Below are positions 37,508 to 46,209 of a DNA stretch of 54,832 bases, one piece after another. A program made the position numbers and the translations under genes. Each line of letters begins with the position of its first letter. The stretch's first letter is position 1. Source of the stretch: Patescibacteria group bacterium (GTDB taxonomy: Bacteria > Patescibacteriota > Gracilibacteria > UBA1369); NCBI GenBank assembly GCA_018825335.1, contig JAHJEW010000052.1:1-54832 (forward strand), written 5' to 3'. The notes under the pieces were generated by a model, which saw only the letters and a program-made list of their open reading frames with translations, was not told the origin of the DNA and did no database searches.

Positions 37508-38687
37508 TTTCTATACCGGGAAGCATTGTGCCTTCCAGGAATTCGAGCATTGCGCCGCCACCCGTTGAAACGTGGGTGTATTTGTTCAGGTCGATTCCAA
37601 AATTGTTTATGGCGTCAATTGTGTCGCCCCCGCCTATTATTGATTTGGCGCCCGAAATTGTTGTTGCTTTGGCAACGGCTACTGCTATATGCCTTGTTCC
37701 GCGGCTGAATTTTTCTTTCTCAAAAAGGCCAACGGGGCCGTTCCAGATGATTGTTCCGGACTTTGCAATAATCTCTTCAAACGCGGTGATGGTGTTTCTG
37801 CCAATATCAAGAATTTTCATGCTTCCTTCAACGTCTTCAACCGGGATATCGAGAGTTTCCGCTGTGTCTTCTATTTCATCAGCAACTACAGCGTCCGTGG
37901 GTAGATGGAAATTATTGTGTATCGCTTCAGCGTCGAGCATAATTTCGCGGGCGGTTTCCAGTTGATCCGGTTCGTAAAGCGATTCCGCCACGTTGAATCC
38001 TTTTGCGGCCAGAAAAGTGTTGGCAAGGCCTCCTCCAACCAGAAAGTGATCAGCTTTACCCAGGAAATTCTTCATGACACCGATTTTTGTTTCGATTTTG
38101 GAGCCTCCCATTATAACTACAAAAGGTTTTGCCGTGTCCTGCATAAGCTCTGAAAGAGTGTTAACCTCTTTTTCCACAAGAAATCCGGCGTAGGCCGGTA
38201 TGTGCTCCGCTATGCCGTATGTGGATGCGTGCTTTCTGTGCGCTGTGCCGAACGAATCGATTACAAACAGGTCTCCAAGCGCGGCCAGCTTCTTTGAAAA
38301 TTCTTTGTCACAGCTTTCTTCCTCTGCATGAAAGCGAGTGTTTTCGAGTAGGATTATTTCGCCCGCTTGCATGCTTTTTACGGCCTGCTCAACTTCTGGG
38401 CCGATACAATCGGCAAGTTTTTTTACGGGTTTGTTAATCAGTTCCGACAATTTTTCAGCTAAGGGATCAAGTTTTAACTCATCCACTATTTTGCCGTCGG
38501 GACGGCCAAGATGGGTCATTAAAATTACTTTGGCCCCCTTTTCCAGTAAATAATTGATGGTGGGGAGAGTGGCGGTTATCCTTGTATCGTCGGCGACTTT
38601 GCCATTTTCCAGAGGGACGTTGAAATCAACGCGGACCAATACTCTTTTGTCCTTTAAGTCCGCGGTTTTTACAGATTTAATTTTCAT
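37491..38687 (-). CDS. pgk: Phosphoglycerate kinase
   Basis: A 398-residue kinase making ATP from 1,3-bisphosphoglycerate. VRVDFNVPLENG (near 20), the HLGRPDG substrate loop, and the C-terminal nucleotide motif with VSTGGGAMLEFLEG are conserved. It ends inside the last codons of the convergent VirD4-like gene (17-base overlap) and follows ribH by 25 bases. Confidence 0.98.
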   Translation of the reverse strand: MKIKSVKTADLKDKRVLVRVDFNVPLENGKVADDTRITATLPTINYLLEKGAKVILMTHLGRPDGKIVDELKLDPLAEKLSELINKPVKKLADCIGPEVEQAVKSMQAGEIILLENTRFHAEEESCDKEFSKKLAALGDLFVIDSFGTAHRKHASTYGIAEHIPAYAGFLVEKEVNTLSELMQDTAKPFVVIMGGSKIETKIGVMKNFLGKADHFLVGGGLANTFLAAKGFNVAESLYEPDQLETAREIMLDAEAIHNNFHLPTDAVVADEIEDTAETLDIPVEDVEGSMKILDIGRNTITAFEEIIAKSGTIIWNGPVGLFEKEKFSRGTRHIAVAVAKATTISGAKSIIGGGDTIDAINNFGIDLNKYTHVSTGGGAMLEFLEGTMLPGIEIILEK

Positions 38688-38712
38688 GATTGCAGTTAAT
38701 AGATTACTGCAA

Positions 38713-39186
38713 CTATTCTACGTCTTTTTTATTTTGACGCAATTCCTTCATGAGAAGAGCCATTTCAATGGCTGAGTGAGCGTAATCCGTGCCGCGATCG
38801 CATCTTTGAAGAGCCTGATCTGGCGTGAATGCCGTTATCACTCCAAAAATAATGGGGGTTCTAGTTTTGAGGCTGGTGTCCAAAATGCCCGCGTGTGAAT
38901 TTTCGCAGACAAGTTCAAAGTGGTATGTTTCGCCTTTAATGACGACGCCAAGCGCAATAATAGCGTCATAGTGATTTTTTCCGGCGACTTCCTGCGCGGC
39001 AAGCGGAATTTCAAGAGCGCCCGGGACGCGAACAACTTCCACTTTGTCGACACTGCATTCTTTTAAGGTTTTGATTGTGTTTTCAAAAAGCCGGTCACCG
39101 ATGGAATCGTTAAATCTGCTCAAAATAATGGCTATTTTGAGTCCTTTGCCGTTTAAATTTTCGGGTTTGCTTGATTTGATTTTCAT
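38713..39186 (-). CDS. ribH: Lumazine synthase
   Basis: A 157-residue enzyme making 6,7-dimethyl-8-ribityllumazine. LSRFND, the VPGALEIPLAAQ motif (about 59-70) and GVVIKGETYHFELVCE with the catalytic His are present. Length is normal. Downstream of ribE by 15 bases; the earlier pathway genes (ribA, ribB, ribD) are not in the window. Confidence 0.97.
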   Translation of the reverse strand: MKIKSSKPENLNGKGLKIAIILSRFNDSIGDRLFENTIKTLKECSVDKVEVVRVPGALEIPLAAQEVAGKNHYDAIIALGVVIKGETYHFELVCENSHAGILDTSLKTRTPIIFGVITAFTPDQALQRCDRGTDYAHSAIEMALLMKELRQNKKDVE

Positions 39187-39201
39187 TGGGCTGAAGTTAA
39201 T

Positions 39202-39825
39202 TTATAGAAATCCACGATCTTTAAGGAAATCGTATGATACTTCTTTTTCTTTGCCGGACAGCAGAGAGTCAAGATATCGGGCAATAAGGTCGATTTCAAT
39301 ATTAACAGGATCTTCTTTTTTTAACAGTCCCAGATTGGTTTTTTCAAGTGTCGTGGGGATGAGGGAAACTCCGAATGTTTCTTTATCCAGATGGCTTATG
39401 GTCAGGCTGACGCCGTTTATGGCCACCGATCCTTTTAATGCAAAGTATTTTCGCATTTCGGGAGGGACGGTAATGATGAGCAGGTTGTTTTCAGTCGAGG
39501 AGACTTCGGCGCAGAAATCTATGTGCCCGCTGACGAAATGTCCATCCAGGCCATCGCCTATTTTAAGCGGAGTTTCAAGGTTTACGCCGGTGCCAGGCTT
39601 GTAGCTTTTTATGTTTGTTTTGTTGATCGTTTCCGGAATAGCCTCAACTGTGAAAATGTTCTGACCGGGAGATGTTATGGTAAGGCATGCGCCGTCTACG
39701 GCTATGGAATCGCCTTTTTTTTTATTCCGGGCCAGGGAAGATTCTATTTTGAGCTCGATGATTCCGTTTTCTTTTTGAGTGATTTCGGAGATGGTTGCGA
39801 TTTCCCGGATGATTCCTGTAAACAT
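39202..39825 (-). CDS. ribE: Riboflavin synthase, alpha chain
   Basis: A 207-residue enzyme with two lumazine-binding barrels that converts two lumazines to riboflavin and a pyrimidine. The MFTGIIREIATI start, DGACLTI, GHFVSGHID-like and GVSLTISHLD motifs are clear, the internal duplication being visible. No FMN riboswitch was seen upstream; a plain promoter is present instead. Confidence 0.96.
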   Translation of the reverse strand: MFTGIIREIATISEITQKENGIIELKIESSLARNKKKGDSIAVDGACLTITSPGQNIFTVEAIPETINKTNIKSYKPGTGVNLETPLKIGDGLDGHFVSGHIDFCAEVSSTENNLLIITVPPEMRKYFALKGSVAINGVSLTISHLDKETFGVSLIPTTLEKTNLGLLKKEDPVNIEIDLIARYLDSLLSGKEKEVSYDFLKDRGFL

Positions 39826-39846
39826 ATTGGCTTTTAAATGGTCTTT

Positions 39847-39875
39847 ATTCTCGATTAATAAGAGGAAAATGTCAA
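39847..39875 (-). promoter_or_regulatory. ribE-ribH-pgk promoter
   Basis: Minus-strand TTGACA (39875-39870), 17 bases, GAGAAT (39852-39847), about 20 bases before the ribE start. Confidence 0.55.
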
Positions 39876-39950
39876 TTTATGATTTTTTTATCCGGCGTTA
39901 ATATCCGGCTGCTACAGTTGAAACACTTTGTATTTTTTAACCATTATATT

Positions 39951-40340
39951 ATGCGAAGTGTAAATAAAGTTATCATCGTCGGGCACCTGGCGGCCGATCC
40001 GGAGATGAAACAAACCGGAAAGGGTGTTACTGTCACCGATTTTAGTGTGGCGACCAACCGTGACTGGAAAACGACCGAGGGTGAATCGCGTCATGCCACC
40101 GACTATCATAGAGTGGTGGCTTGGAGGAATCTGGGCGAAATTTGTGGCAAGTATCTTAAAAAAGGTACCGGTATTTATATGGAAGGCAGGCTTATGAATC
40201 GAAAATATACTAATAAGCAGGGTCTGGATCGCTACATAACGGAAATTGTGGCCGATATGGTTAATTTTGTTTCTTTCAAGAAGACTGGCGGGGTGGAGGA
40301 AATGAATCTGGTTGAGGTGGAAAGTGCCCAGGCTGCGTAG
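39951..40340 (+). CDS. ssb: Single-stranded DNA-binding protein
   Basis: A 129-residue SSB with one OB fold: NKVIIVGHLAADPEM, FSVATNR, TDYHRVVAWRNLGEICGKYLKKGTGIYMEGRL. The C-terminus is short and ends ESAQAA, without the acidic DDDIPF-type tip that recruits partner proteins in most bacteria. The frame is open back to 39879, but conserved sequence starts at ATG 39951. A terminator follows. Confidence 0.95.
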   Translation: MRSVNKVIIVGHLAADPEMKQTGKGVTVTDFSVATNRDWKTTEGESRHATDYHRVVAWRNLGEICGKYLKKGTGIYMEGRLMNRKYTNKQGLDRYITEIVADMVNFVSFKKTGGVEEMNLVEVESAQAA

Positions 40341-40343
40341 TAT

Positions 40344-40397
40344 TAAAGGAGGCTGATCTGGCGGCTAAATGCCATTGCCAAAAGCCTCCTTTTTTTA
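40344..40397 (+). terminator. Terminator after ssb
   Basis: Arms AAAGGAGGCT (40345-40354) and AGCCTCCTTT (40383-40392) pair fully, with a small inner TGGC/GCCA hairpin, then a T-run ending at 40397. Confidence 0.85.
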
Positions 40398-40441
40398 TGC
40401 AGGTTTTCCTTTGGAATGTTTTCCGCTAAACTGCTTTCGCT

Positions 40442-41374
40442 ATGCTACTTTCTGTTGTTATCCCAACTTATAACCGGTCGAGTATTCTAAAAGAGTGCCT
40501 TATGGCGCTGGCGGCACAGGATTTGCCTGCTAAAGATTTTGAAGTGATCGTTGTGGATGACGGCAGCCGGGACCAAACGAGAAAAGTGCTGGAAGCTTTC
40601 ACGGCAAAGCATAAGAATTTTCATTTTTTTTCGCAGGAAAATCAGGGGCAGGGGATAGCGCGTAATTTCGGGATTAAAAAGGCAAAGGGCAATATTATTG
40701 TATTGATTGGCGACGATATTATTGTGAAGAAAATTTTTTTATCGCAGCATTTGAGGCTGCATCTGCGGTACGCGGGGGAGAATGAAGCGGTTTTGGGGCT
40801 TACCCTGTGGCATCCGCGTCTTGAAGTGACCCCTTTTATGAAATGGATGACAAACGGTTCCAGTGTGCTTGGTCGATTTGGCGGGCATCAGTTTGCGTAT
40901 GAAAAACTCAGGAACAAAAAACGGGCGGACTATAACTTTTTTTATACGTCGAATATTTCATTGAAGAGATCTTTATTGAAAAAATTTCCTTTTGACCCGG
41001 CTTTTTCTGGTTATGGATGGGAAGATATTGAGCTGGGTTATCGTCTACATAAAGAGGCCGGGCTGAAAATTTATTACAATCCGTCAGCGACAGGTCTGCA
41101 TTATCATAAGATGACTGAGGATGGATTGGCTCCAAGAATGCGCAGTATCGGACGGGCGGCTTGGATCATCCAAAAAAAATATCCCGAACTTAAAAAGGTA
41201 CCTTCTATTGCTAAGCGATTTATTTTCAGAATTATCTCAAATCCGCTATCACTTGCCGTTTTAAAGTTGATTCGCAATATGACGCAGGGGCGGGTTGCGG
41301 GTCTATATTATTACGCTCTTTCAAAAAAGTACTTTCTGGAAGGACTTAATAAGAGGAGAATGTCTTCACATTAG
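40442..41374 (+). CDS. Family 2 glycosyltransferase
   Basis: A 310-residue GT-A enzyme. VVIPTYNRSSILKECL and VVDDGSRDQTRKVL (about 36-50) bind the sugar nucleotide; IGDDIIV supplies the DxD-like metal site near 95, and YGWEDIELGYRLHKEAG near 198 is the acceptor-side acidic motif. A C-terminal basic tail follows. A -10-like TAAACT at 40427 would put the start within a few bases of the ATG. It leads a unit with a binding lipoprotein and an O-antigen ligase-like protein, suggesting surface glycan synthesis. Confidence 0.92.
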   Translation: MLLSVVIPTYNRSSILKECLMALAAQDLPAKDFEVIVVDDGSRDQTRKVLEAFTAKHKNFHFFSQENQGQGIARNFGIKKAKGNIIVLIGDDIIVKKIFLSQHLRLHLRYAGENEAVLGLTLWHPRLEVTPFMKWMTNGSSVLGRFGGHQFAYEKLRNKKRADYNFFYTSNISLKRSLLKKFPFDPAFSGYGWEDIELGYRLHKEAGLKIYYNPSATGLHYHKMTEDGLAPRMRSIGRAAWIIQKKYPELKKVPSIAKRFIFRIISNPLSLAVLKLIRNMTQGRVAGLYYYALSKKYFLEGLNKRRMSSH

Positions 41375-41399
41375 GCGGTCCATATTTTATACTGCGTTT

Positions 41400-42836
41400 A
41401 TGATGAAATTTAGAAAGATTATTGCTGCGACTTTGCTTTCGGTGTTAAGTCTTACTTTGTTTGGAGGCTGTTTTGCCAAGCAGCAACCGGACGCCAAGAA
41501 TACGGAAGGGCGGATTGAACTTGTCTACTACAAGCTTTTTGACGAGGAGGATACAATACGTCCCCTGATTCAACAGTATCAGACTCAGCACCCGAATGTT
41601 TCGATCACTTATCGTAAGTTTACCGATCCGGTTGAGTACGAGAATCTGATTATTAACGAGTTGGCGGAAGGTGAGGGGCCGGACATTTTTTCGATGCCGA
41701 ATTACTGGTTTCTCCGAAATACAAAGAAGCTTTCGCCGATGCCGGAAGATTTGGCGACTCCGGCTGAGTTTGAAGCCACTTTTGTAAGCGTTGCCAATAA
41801 TGACCTTGTGCTGCGCGATCCGGCGGATGGTAAAATGAGAATTTTTGGTATTCCTCTGACTGTTGATACGCTGGCGCTTTATTACAACAAGGCGACTTTT
41901 GAGGATAAAATCCCTTCGCGCGGTCGTCCATCCACTACCTGGGAAGGGCTGAAAGATGATGTTTATAAAATCACGAAGAAAGATCAAAGTTTTGAGAGGT
42001 TCGAAGTTGCGGGTATTGCAATGGGTCGGTCGGATAATATTGCGCGGGCCGTGGACATTTTGCTGATGCTGATGATTCAATACGGAACGACTTTTTATAA
42101 CGCCAATATTTCCGGCGCGGAATTTTCCAGACAGAGATCCGTTACCGCCACGGGTCAGAGTATTAATCCGGCAACTGAAGCGTTGAGTCTTTATACGAGT
42201 TTTGCTCTTCCAGCCAATAAAAATTATTCATGGAACGCTTTTATTTCCGATCCGAAATCGGCTGAAAAAGAGCTGGATACTTTTGCCCGCGGCAAAGTTG
42301 CAATGATTTTTGGTTATTCTTATCTGTATGAACAAATTCTTGCGAAGATCAAAGATCTGGATTCCAAGGGGGTCAAAACTATGAAGGCTCAGGATGTACG
42401 CGTTGCGTCGGTTCCGCAGGTGATTGATCCGAATGTTTCGATTGAAAAGCGCGATGCTTATGCCTCTTACTATGCGGAGACCGTCAGCCGCACTTCTCAG
42501 TATCCAAAGGAGGCATGGGATTTCCTCTTGTTTATGAGCCGAAAAGATAATCTGGATTTTTACAACAGCAAAACGCATCGGCCAAGCAGTCGCCGAGATA
42601 TGATAGAGGCACAGAAGCTTGACCCGATATACGGTGTTTTTGCCGAGCAGACCGGTTATGCGGAAAGTCTGCCAATTTACGATTATACTAAATATAGTGA
42701 GATTTTCGGCAAGGCCATAGATTCCGTGGTGGCGACAGGATCCGCCGCCGATGCTATCCGCACGGCCGAGGAGGGGGTTAAAGCTTTATTACCGTCGGAA
42801 GGTTTGATCCCTCCGGCGCCGGAACCGACGAAATAG
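41400..42836 (+). CDS. Family 1 (sugar-type) solute-binding lipoprotein
   Basis: A 478-residue lipoprotein. I start at ATG 41400 (next codon is also ATG), which gives a clean signal peptide and lipobox FGGC; the open frame from 41295 would bury it and overlap the glycosyltransferase. The mature part has ELVYYKLFDEEDTIRPLIQQYQ and GEGPDIFSMPNYW, typical of family 1 binding proteins (MalE/UgpB group). A permease pair is expected beside such genes but none is present; a glycosyltransferase and polymerase-like protein flank it instead. Confidence 0.9.
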   Translation: MMKFRKIIAATLLSVLSLTLFGGCFAKQQPDAKNTEGRIELVYYKLFDEEDTIRPLIQQYQTQHPNVSITYRKFTDPVEYENLIINELAEGEGPDIFSMPNYWFLRNTKKLSPMPEDLATPAEFEATFVSVANNDLVLRDPADGKMRIFGIPLTVDTLALYYNKATFEDKIPSRGRPSTTWEGLKDDVYKITKKDQSFERFEVAGIAMGRSDNIARAVDILLMLMIQYGTTFYNANISGAEFSRQRSVTATGQSINPATEALSLYTSFALPANKNYSWNAFISDPKSAEKELDTFARGKVAMIFGYSYLYEQILAKIKDLDSKGVKTMKAQDVRVASVPQVIDPNVSIEKRDAYASYYAETVSRTSQYPKEAWDFLLFMSRKDNLDFYNSKTHRPSSRRDMIEAQKLDPIYGVFAEQTGYAESLPIYDYTKYSEIFGKAIDSVVATGSAADAIRTAEEGVKALLPSEGLIPPAPEPTK

Positions 42837-42845
42837 GTTTATTAC

Positions 42846-44171
42846 ATGGCAAAAGTTATGAACTTTAGTTGTCTGAAGGTAGCTCGCTTTTTTATGAAGT
42901 TTTTTCTGGTGGCGTTTCCTTTTCAGATAAGGGCTCTTGTTTTCAATATGAACTTTTTTCCTACGGGTAATTTTAACGAGTATGCCTCTTTTTTTATTTA
43001 TCTTGGAGATTTGCTTTTGCTTTTTGCATGTTTTTTTTACGGTCTGGCGATTTTGCGCGGTGAAACCAAAAAGGAATTCAGTTTTGGCAGTTGGCAGATA
43101 ACGGTCGCTCTTCTGGCTTTTGCAGCTACCATGCTGCTCAGCGTTTTTTTTGCGGAGTATTGGCAGGTCGCGCTACTTCAGTTTTTACGTTTTGTTTTGC
43201 TGCTGCTTTTGTATTTTTTGCTTATAAACGATTTATTGGAGCGAAAAGAGGTGTTAAGGTTCTTTTTGTACGGGCTTTTGGCGCAGAGTTTGATTGCTTT
43301 CGGGCAATATATTTTCCAGGGTTCTTTGGGTCTGCGTTTTCTTGGAGAGCCTATTTTGAGTAGTGATTTGCCCGGTGTGGCCAAAATAGATTTTGCGGGG
43401 ATGAAGCTTGTTCGGGCGTATGGGACTTTCCCACATCCGAATGTTTTTGGCGGAATTCTGGTCGCGGGAATTTTCTGGCTTTATTATTTATATCGTAAGA
43501 ATTTGCATTTGCTTGGGACAATTGGTGTGATTCTATTGATGGCTCTATTGTTTACTTTTTCCAGAAGCGCTTTTCTTGCTCTCGGAGGAGGTCTTCTGGT
43601 CCTTTTTTCTCTGCATGAAGGCAAAATACGCTGGAAATATTTGTTACTTTTTGGTTGTGTGGCCCTTTTTCTGATTGTACTTTTCAACCTGGAGGGGGTT
43701 TTGATTCAGCGTGTTTTTTTGGGAGATGATCCAAAGTCGGCGCTCGAAAGACTTGAGTATATTACGGCCGGCAAGAAGATGTTTTTTGAACATCCGTTTG
43801 GAGTCGGGATGGGGAATTTTACACTTATAATGCAAAATTATCTTGGTGTTAAGCTTTCCCCGTGGCTTTTACAGCCAGTTCATAATGTTTATATGTTAAT
43901 GTCGAACGAGGCCGGTTTTTTGGGTGTTACCGCTTTGCTGGTATTGCTTGGTGTCACATTTTTCCGCCTATTAAAAGCTTCGCGTTCAGGTGACGAGGAT
44001 GAGCGTATTTTTACGGCCGTTTCGATTACGATTCTGCTTATTTTGGCTCTGATTTCTTTGTTCGACCATTATTTGCTTACTCTATACGGAGGGCAGGTGT
44101 TTTTCGTAATTTACTTGGCACTGGTCAGTGCTTCCTTAAATAAATCTTTATTGCCGCGGAGGAAATCCTGA
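42846..44171 (+). CDS. O-antigen ligase/polymerase-like membrane protein
   Basis: A 441-residue protein with about ten to twelve transmembrane helices. The Wzy_C/WaaL-type features are the central FTFSRSAFLALGGG segment (about residues 237-250) and the external HNVYMLMSNEAGFLG motif near 345. Such proteins polymerise or ligate lipid-linked glycans at the outer face of the membrane. It is 9 bases after the binding lipoprotein. Its last 61 bases overlap fmt on the other strand. Confidence 0.88.
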   Translation: MAKVMNFSCLKVARFFMKFFLVAFPFQIRALVFNMNFFPTGNFNEYASFFIYLGDLLLLFACFFYGLAILRGETKKEFSFGSWQITVALLAFAATMLLSVFFAEYWQVALLQFLRFVLLLLLYFLLINDLLERKEVLRFFLYGLLAQSLIAFGQYIFQGSLGLRFLGEPILSSDLPGVAKIDFAGMKLVRAYGTFPHPNVFGGILVAGIFWLYYLYRKNLHLLGTIGVILLMALLFTFSRSAFLALGGGLLVLFSLHEGKIRWKYLLLFGCVALFLIVLFNLEGVLIQRVFLGDDPKSALERLEYITAGKKMFFEHPFGVGMGNFTLIMQNYLGVKLSPWLLQPVHNVYMLMSNEAGFLGVTALLVLLGVTFFRLLKASRSGDEDERIFTAVSITILLILALISLFDHYLLTLYGGQVFFVIYLALVSASLNKSLLPRRKS

Positions 44172-45079
44172 ATGGGCATGGCTTTTTTGCCTTCAAGCTG
44201 CACTTTGGTTAGGATGATTGCGCCTGATTTTGTGCCGATGGCAATTTGTCCCGAAGCAGGTTCGCTTATTTGTCCGGGTCGGAGGGATTTTGTATTGGTG
44301 GAATTATTGTCGGTTTTGATTTCAATGAGTTTGAGTTTCTTGTTCCCGATAATAAGGAAACAGCCCGGCCATGAAGTAAAAGCTCTTATGCAATTGCTTA
44401 TTTCATTTGCGGTCATTTTGACCGGATCAATAAAACCGTCGGCTTTGATGATTTTGTGGCAACGGGTGGATTTGCTTTCGTCCTGCGGAATCGGGGTTAT
44501 TACTTCATCGACATAATCCTGTAAAACAGCCGGAAGCAGTGTGGAAGCAAGGACGCTCAATTTTACGCGAAGCGTCAACGAAGTGTCGGCCGGGTCGATT
44601 GGAAGGCGCTGTATATGCAGAACCGGGCCGGCATCCATTTCTCCGGTCATTTTAATGAAAGTCAGACCGGTTTCTTTGTCCCCGCGGCGCAAAGCTTCTT
44701 CAATCGGAGAAGCTCCCCTATATTTTGGCAACAGTGAGCCGTGAATGTTGATACAGCAATATTTGGGAATTTTCAGAATCGTTTCAGGCAATATTCGCCC
44801 AAAGGCTACAACGACGATAAAATCCGGCCTTAAATCCTGAAGCAGTTTAACGATTTTAGCATTGTTTTTAAGCCCGGGTGGCTGCAAAACCGGAATCTGA
44901 TTTTCGAGGGCCAGAATTTTTACGGGAGGGGGAGTGACTATCTGTTTGCGACCTACTTTCTTGTCTTCCTGCGTAATTACGGCGGAAACTTCAATGTTTT
45001 CGGCTGAAATCAAAGCCTGAAGGGGCGGAACCGCAAAATCCGGGGTGCCCATAAATACAACTTTGATTTTTTCCGGCAT
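44111..45079 (-). CDS. fmt: Methionyl-tRNA formyltransferase
   Basis: A 322-residue enzyme that formylates initiator Met-tRNA. The N-terminal VVFMGTPDFAVPPL, the catalytic INIHGSLLPKYRGASPIEEAL with Asn, His and the later TGLTFIKMTGEMDAGPVL with Asp are all there, followed by the C-terminal OB-like domain. Length is normal. The end overlaps the convergent O-antigen ligase-like gene by 61 bases. Confidence 0.97.
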   Translation of the reverse strand: MPEKIKVVFMGTPDFAVPPLQALISAENIEVSAVITQEDKKVGRKQIVTPPPVKILALENQIPVLQPPGLKNNAKIVKLLQDLRPDFIVVVAFGRILPETILKIPKYCCINIHGSLLPKYRGASPIEEALRRGDKETGLTFIKMTGEMDAGPVLHIQRLPIDPADTSLTLRVKLSVLASTLLPAVLQDYVDEVITPIPQDESKSTRCHKIIKADGFIDPVKMTANEISNCIRAFTSWPGCFLIIGNKKLKLIEIKTDNNSTNTKSLRPGQISEPASGQIAIGTKSGAIILTKVQLEGKKAMPIQDFLRGNKDLFKEALTSAK

Positions 45080-45127
45080 AGGATGATGCTATTTGGGCCA
45101 ATTATAACAATATTCGCATAATAATGC

Positions 45128-45156
45128 TTGCAAAAATAAAGGTGATTGTTTAGAAT
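45128..45156 (+). promoter_or_regulatory. Promoter of the DHH phosphoesterase operon
   Basis: TTGCAA (45128-45133), 17 bases, TAGAAT (45151-45156). Predicted start near 45163, about 18 bases before the ATG; no ribosome site is visible in that leader. Confidence 0.65.
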
Positions 45157-45180
45157 CCCATTCTTAAATTAGCTCAAATT

Positions 45181-46176
45181 ATGGAAGAAAAATTTATTGA
45201 GGCAAAAAGGCTTATTGATAAGGCACAAAGGATATTATTGATTTCCCACAAGAGTCCGGACGGGGATACCCTTGGGGCTACATGCGCGCTGAATATTGTG
45301 CTTAGAAATATGGGCAAAGATACAACTATGGCTTGCGCAGACGAGCCGTCAGAAAGGTTTTTGTTTTTGCCACATATTCGCAGGATGGTGAGGGATTTCG
45401 ATTTTCGCGAATATGATTTGTTGATAGTTTCGGATGCGGGGGCATCCTATATGACGAAATATCATGAGAAATATCCGGACATATTTGACGGTGACGTTCC
45501 TGTTATAAATATTGATCATCATGCCTCAAATGACAATTTTGGGAATTGCAATATTGTGGATATAGCGGCTGCTTCCACTACGGTAATTTTGTACAGATTT
45601 TTCGCTTTTCACGATGTCAGAGTAGGGCCCGACACAGCTACTGCGCTTCTGGCAGGGATTTATAATGATACCGGCAGTCTAATGCACTCCAATACTTCTC
45701 TGGAGGTTTTTGAAATTTGCGCGCAGCTTACTTCGTGCGGCGGCAAGGTTACGCAGATTACAAAGAATATGTTCAGAGCAACGCCTGTTTCCACCTTGAA
45801 GCTTTGGGGACGGGTGCTTTCGAATGCGAGGATAAACGATGAAGGTGTTACGGTTTCGGTTGTTACCTGGAAAGATTTTGAAGATTGCAATGCCGGTTCT
45901 GAAGAAGTTTCCGGTGTGGTGGATTTGTTGAATTCAGTGCCTGGATCCAAATATACATGTCTATTGAATGAAGACCGGAACGGAAAGGTAAAGGGCTCTT
46001 TCCGTACACAGCGGGATGATGTTGATGTGGCGGAACTGGCTGCGCAATTTGGTGGCGGCGGGCATAAGAAGGCCGCTGGATTCACCATGCCCGGCAGGAT
46101 TCATCAGGAATTGCACTGGAAAATTGTTCCGGCGCAAGAGCTACCTGATAATACTGCGCTTCCGAAATTGGGGTAA
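45181..46176 (+). CDS. DHH/DHHA1 phosphoesterase, NrnA-like
   Basis: A 331-residue protein. LLISHKSPDGDTLGA carries the first metal site, the DHH motif is at 112-114 in NIDHHASNDNFG, and the C-terminal DHHA1 part has the GGGGHKKAAGF motif. NrnA proteins degrade nanoRNA and 3',5'-phosphoadenosine phosphate in the cytoplasm. It is probably the first gene of a run reaching 48106. Confidence 0.93.
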   Translation: MEEKFIEAKRLIDKAQRILLISHKSPDGDTLGATCALNIVLRNMGKDTTMACADEPSERFLFLPHIRRMVRDFDFREYDLLIVSDAGASYMTKYHEKYPDIFDGDVPVINIDHHASNDNFGNCNIVDIAAASTTVILYRFFAFHDVRVGPDTATALLAGIYNDTGSLMHSNTSLEVFEICAQLTSCGGKVTQITKNMFRATPVSTLKLWGRVLSNARINDEGVTVSVVTWKDFEDCNAGSEEVSGVVDLLNSVPGSKYTCLLNEDRNGKVKGSFRTQRDDVDVAELAAQFGGGGHKKAAGFTMPGRIHQELHWKIVPAQELPDNTALPKLG

Positions 46177-46209
46177 TTTGCTATAATGGCATGGCCTTAA
46201 TTCAAGAAC

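Noticed and set aside
39826..39878. FMN riboswitch upstream of ribE
   Set aside because: The leader is too short and lacks the conserved RFN blocks.
41295..41399. N-terminal extension of the family 1 binding protein
   Set aside because: It overlaps the glycosyltransferase and would bury the signal peptide.
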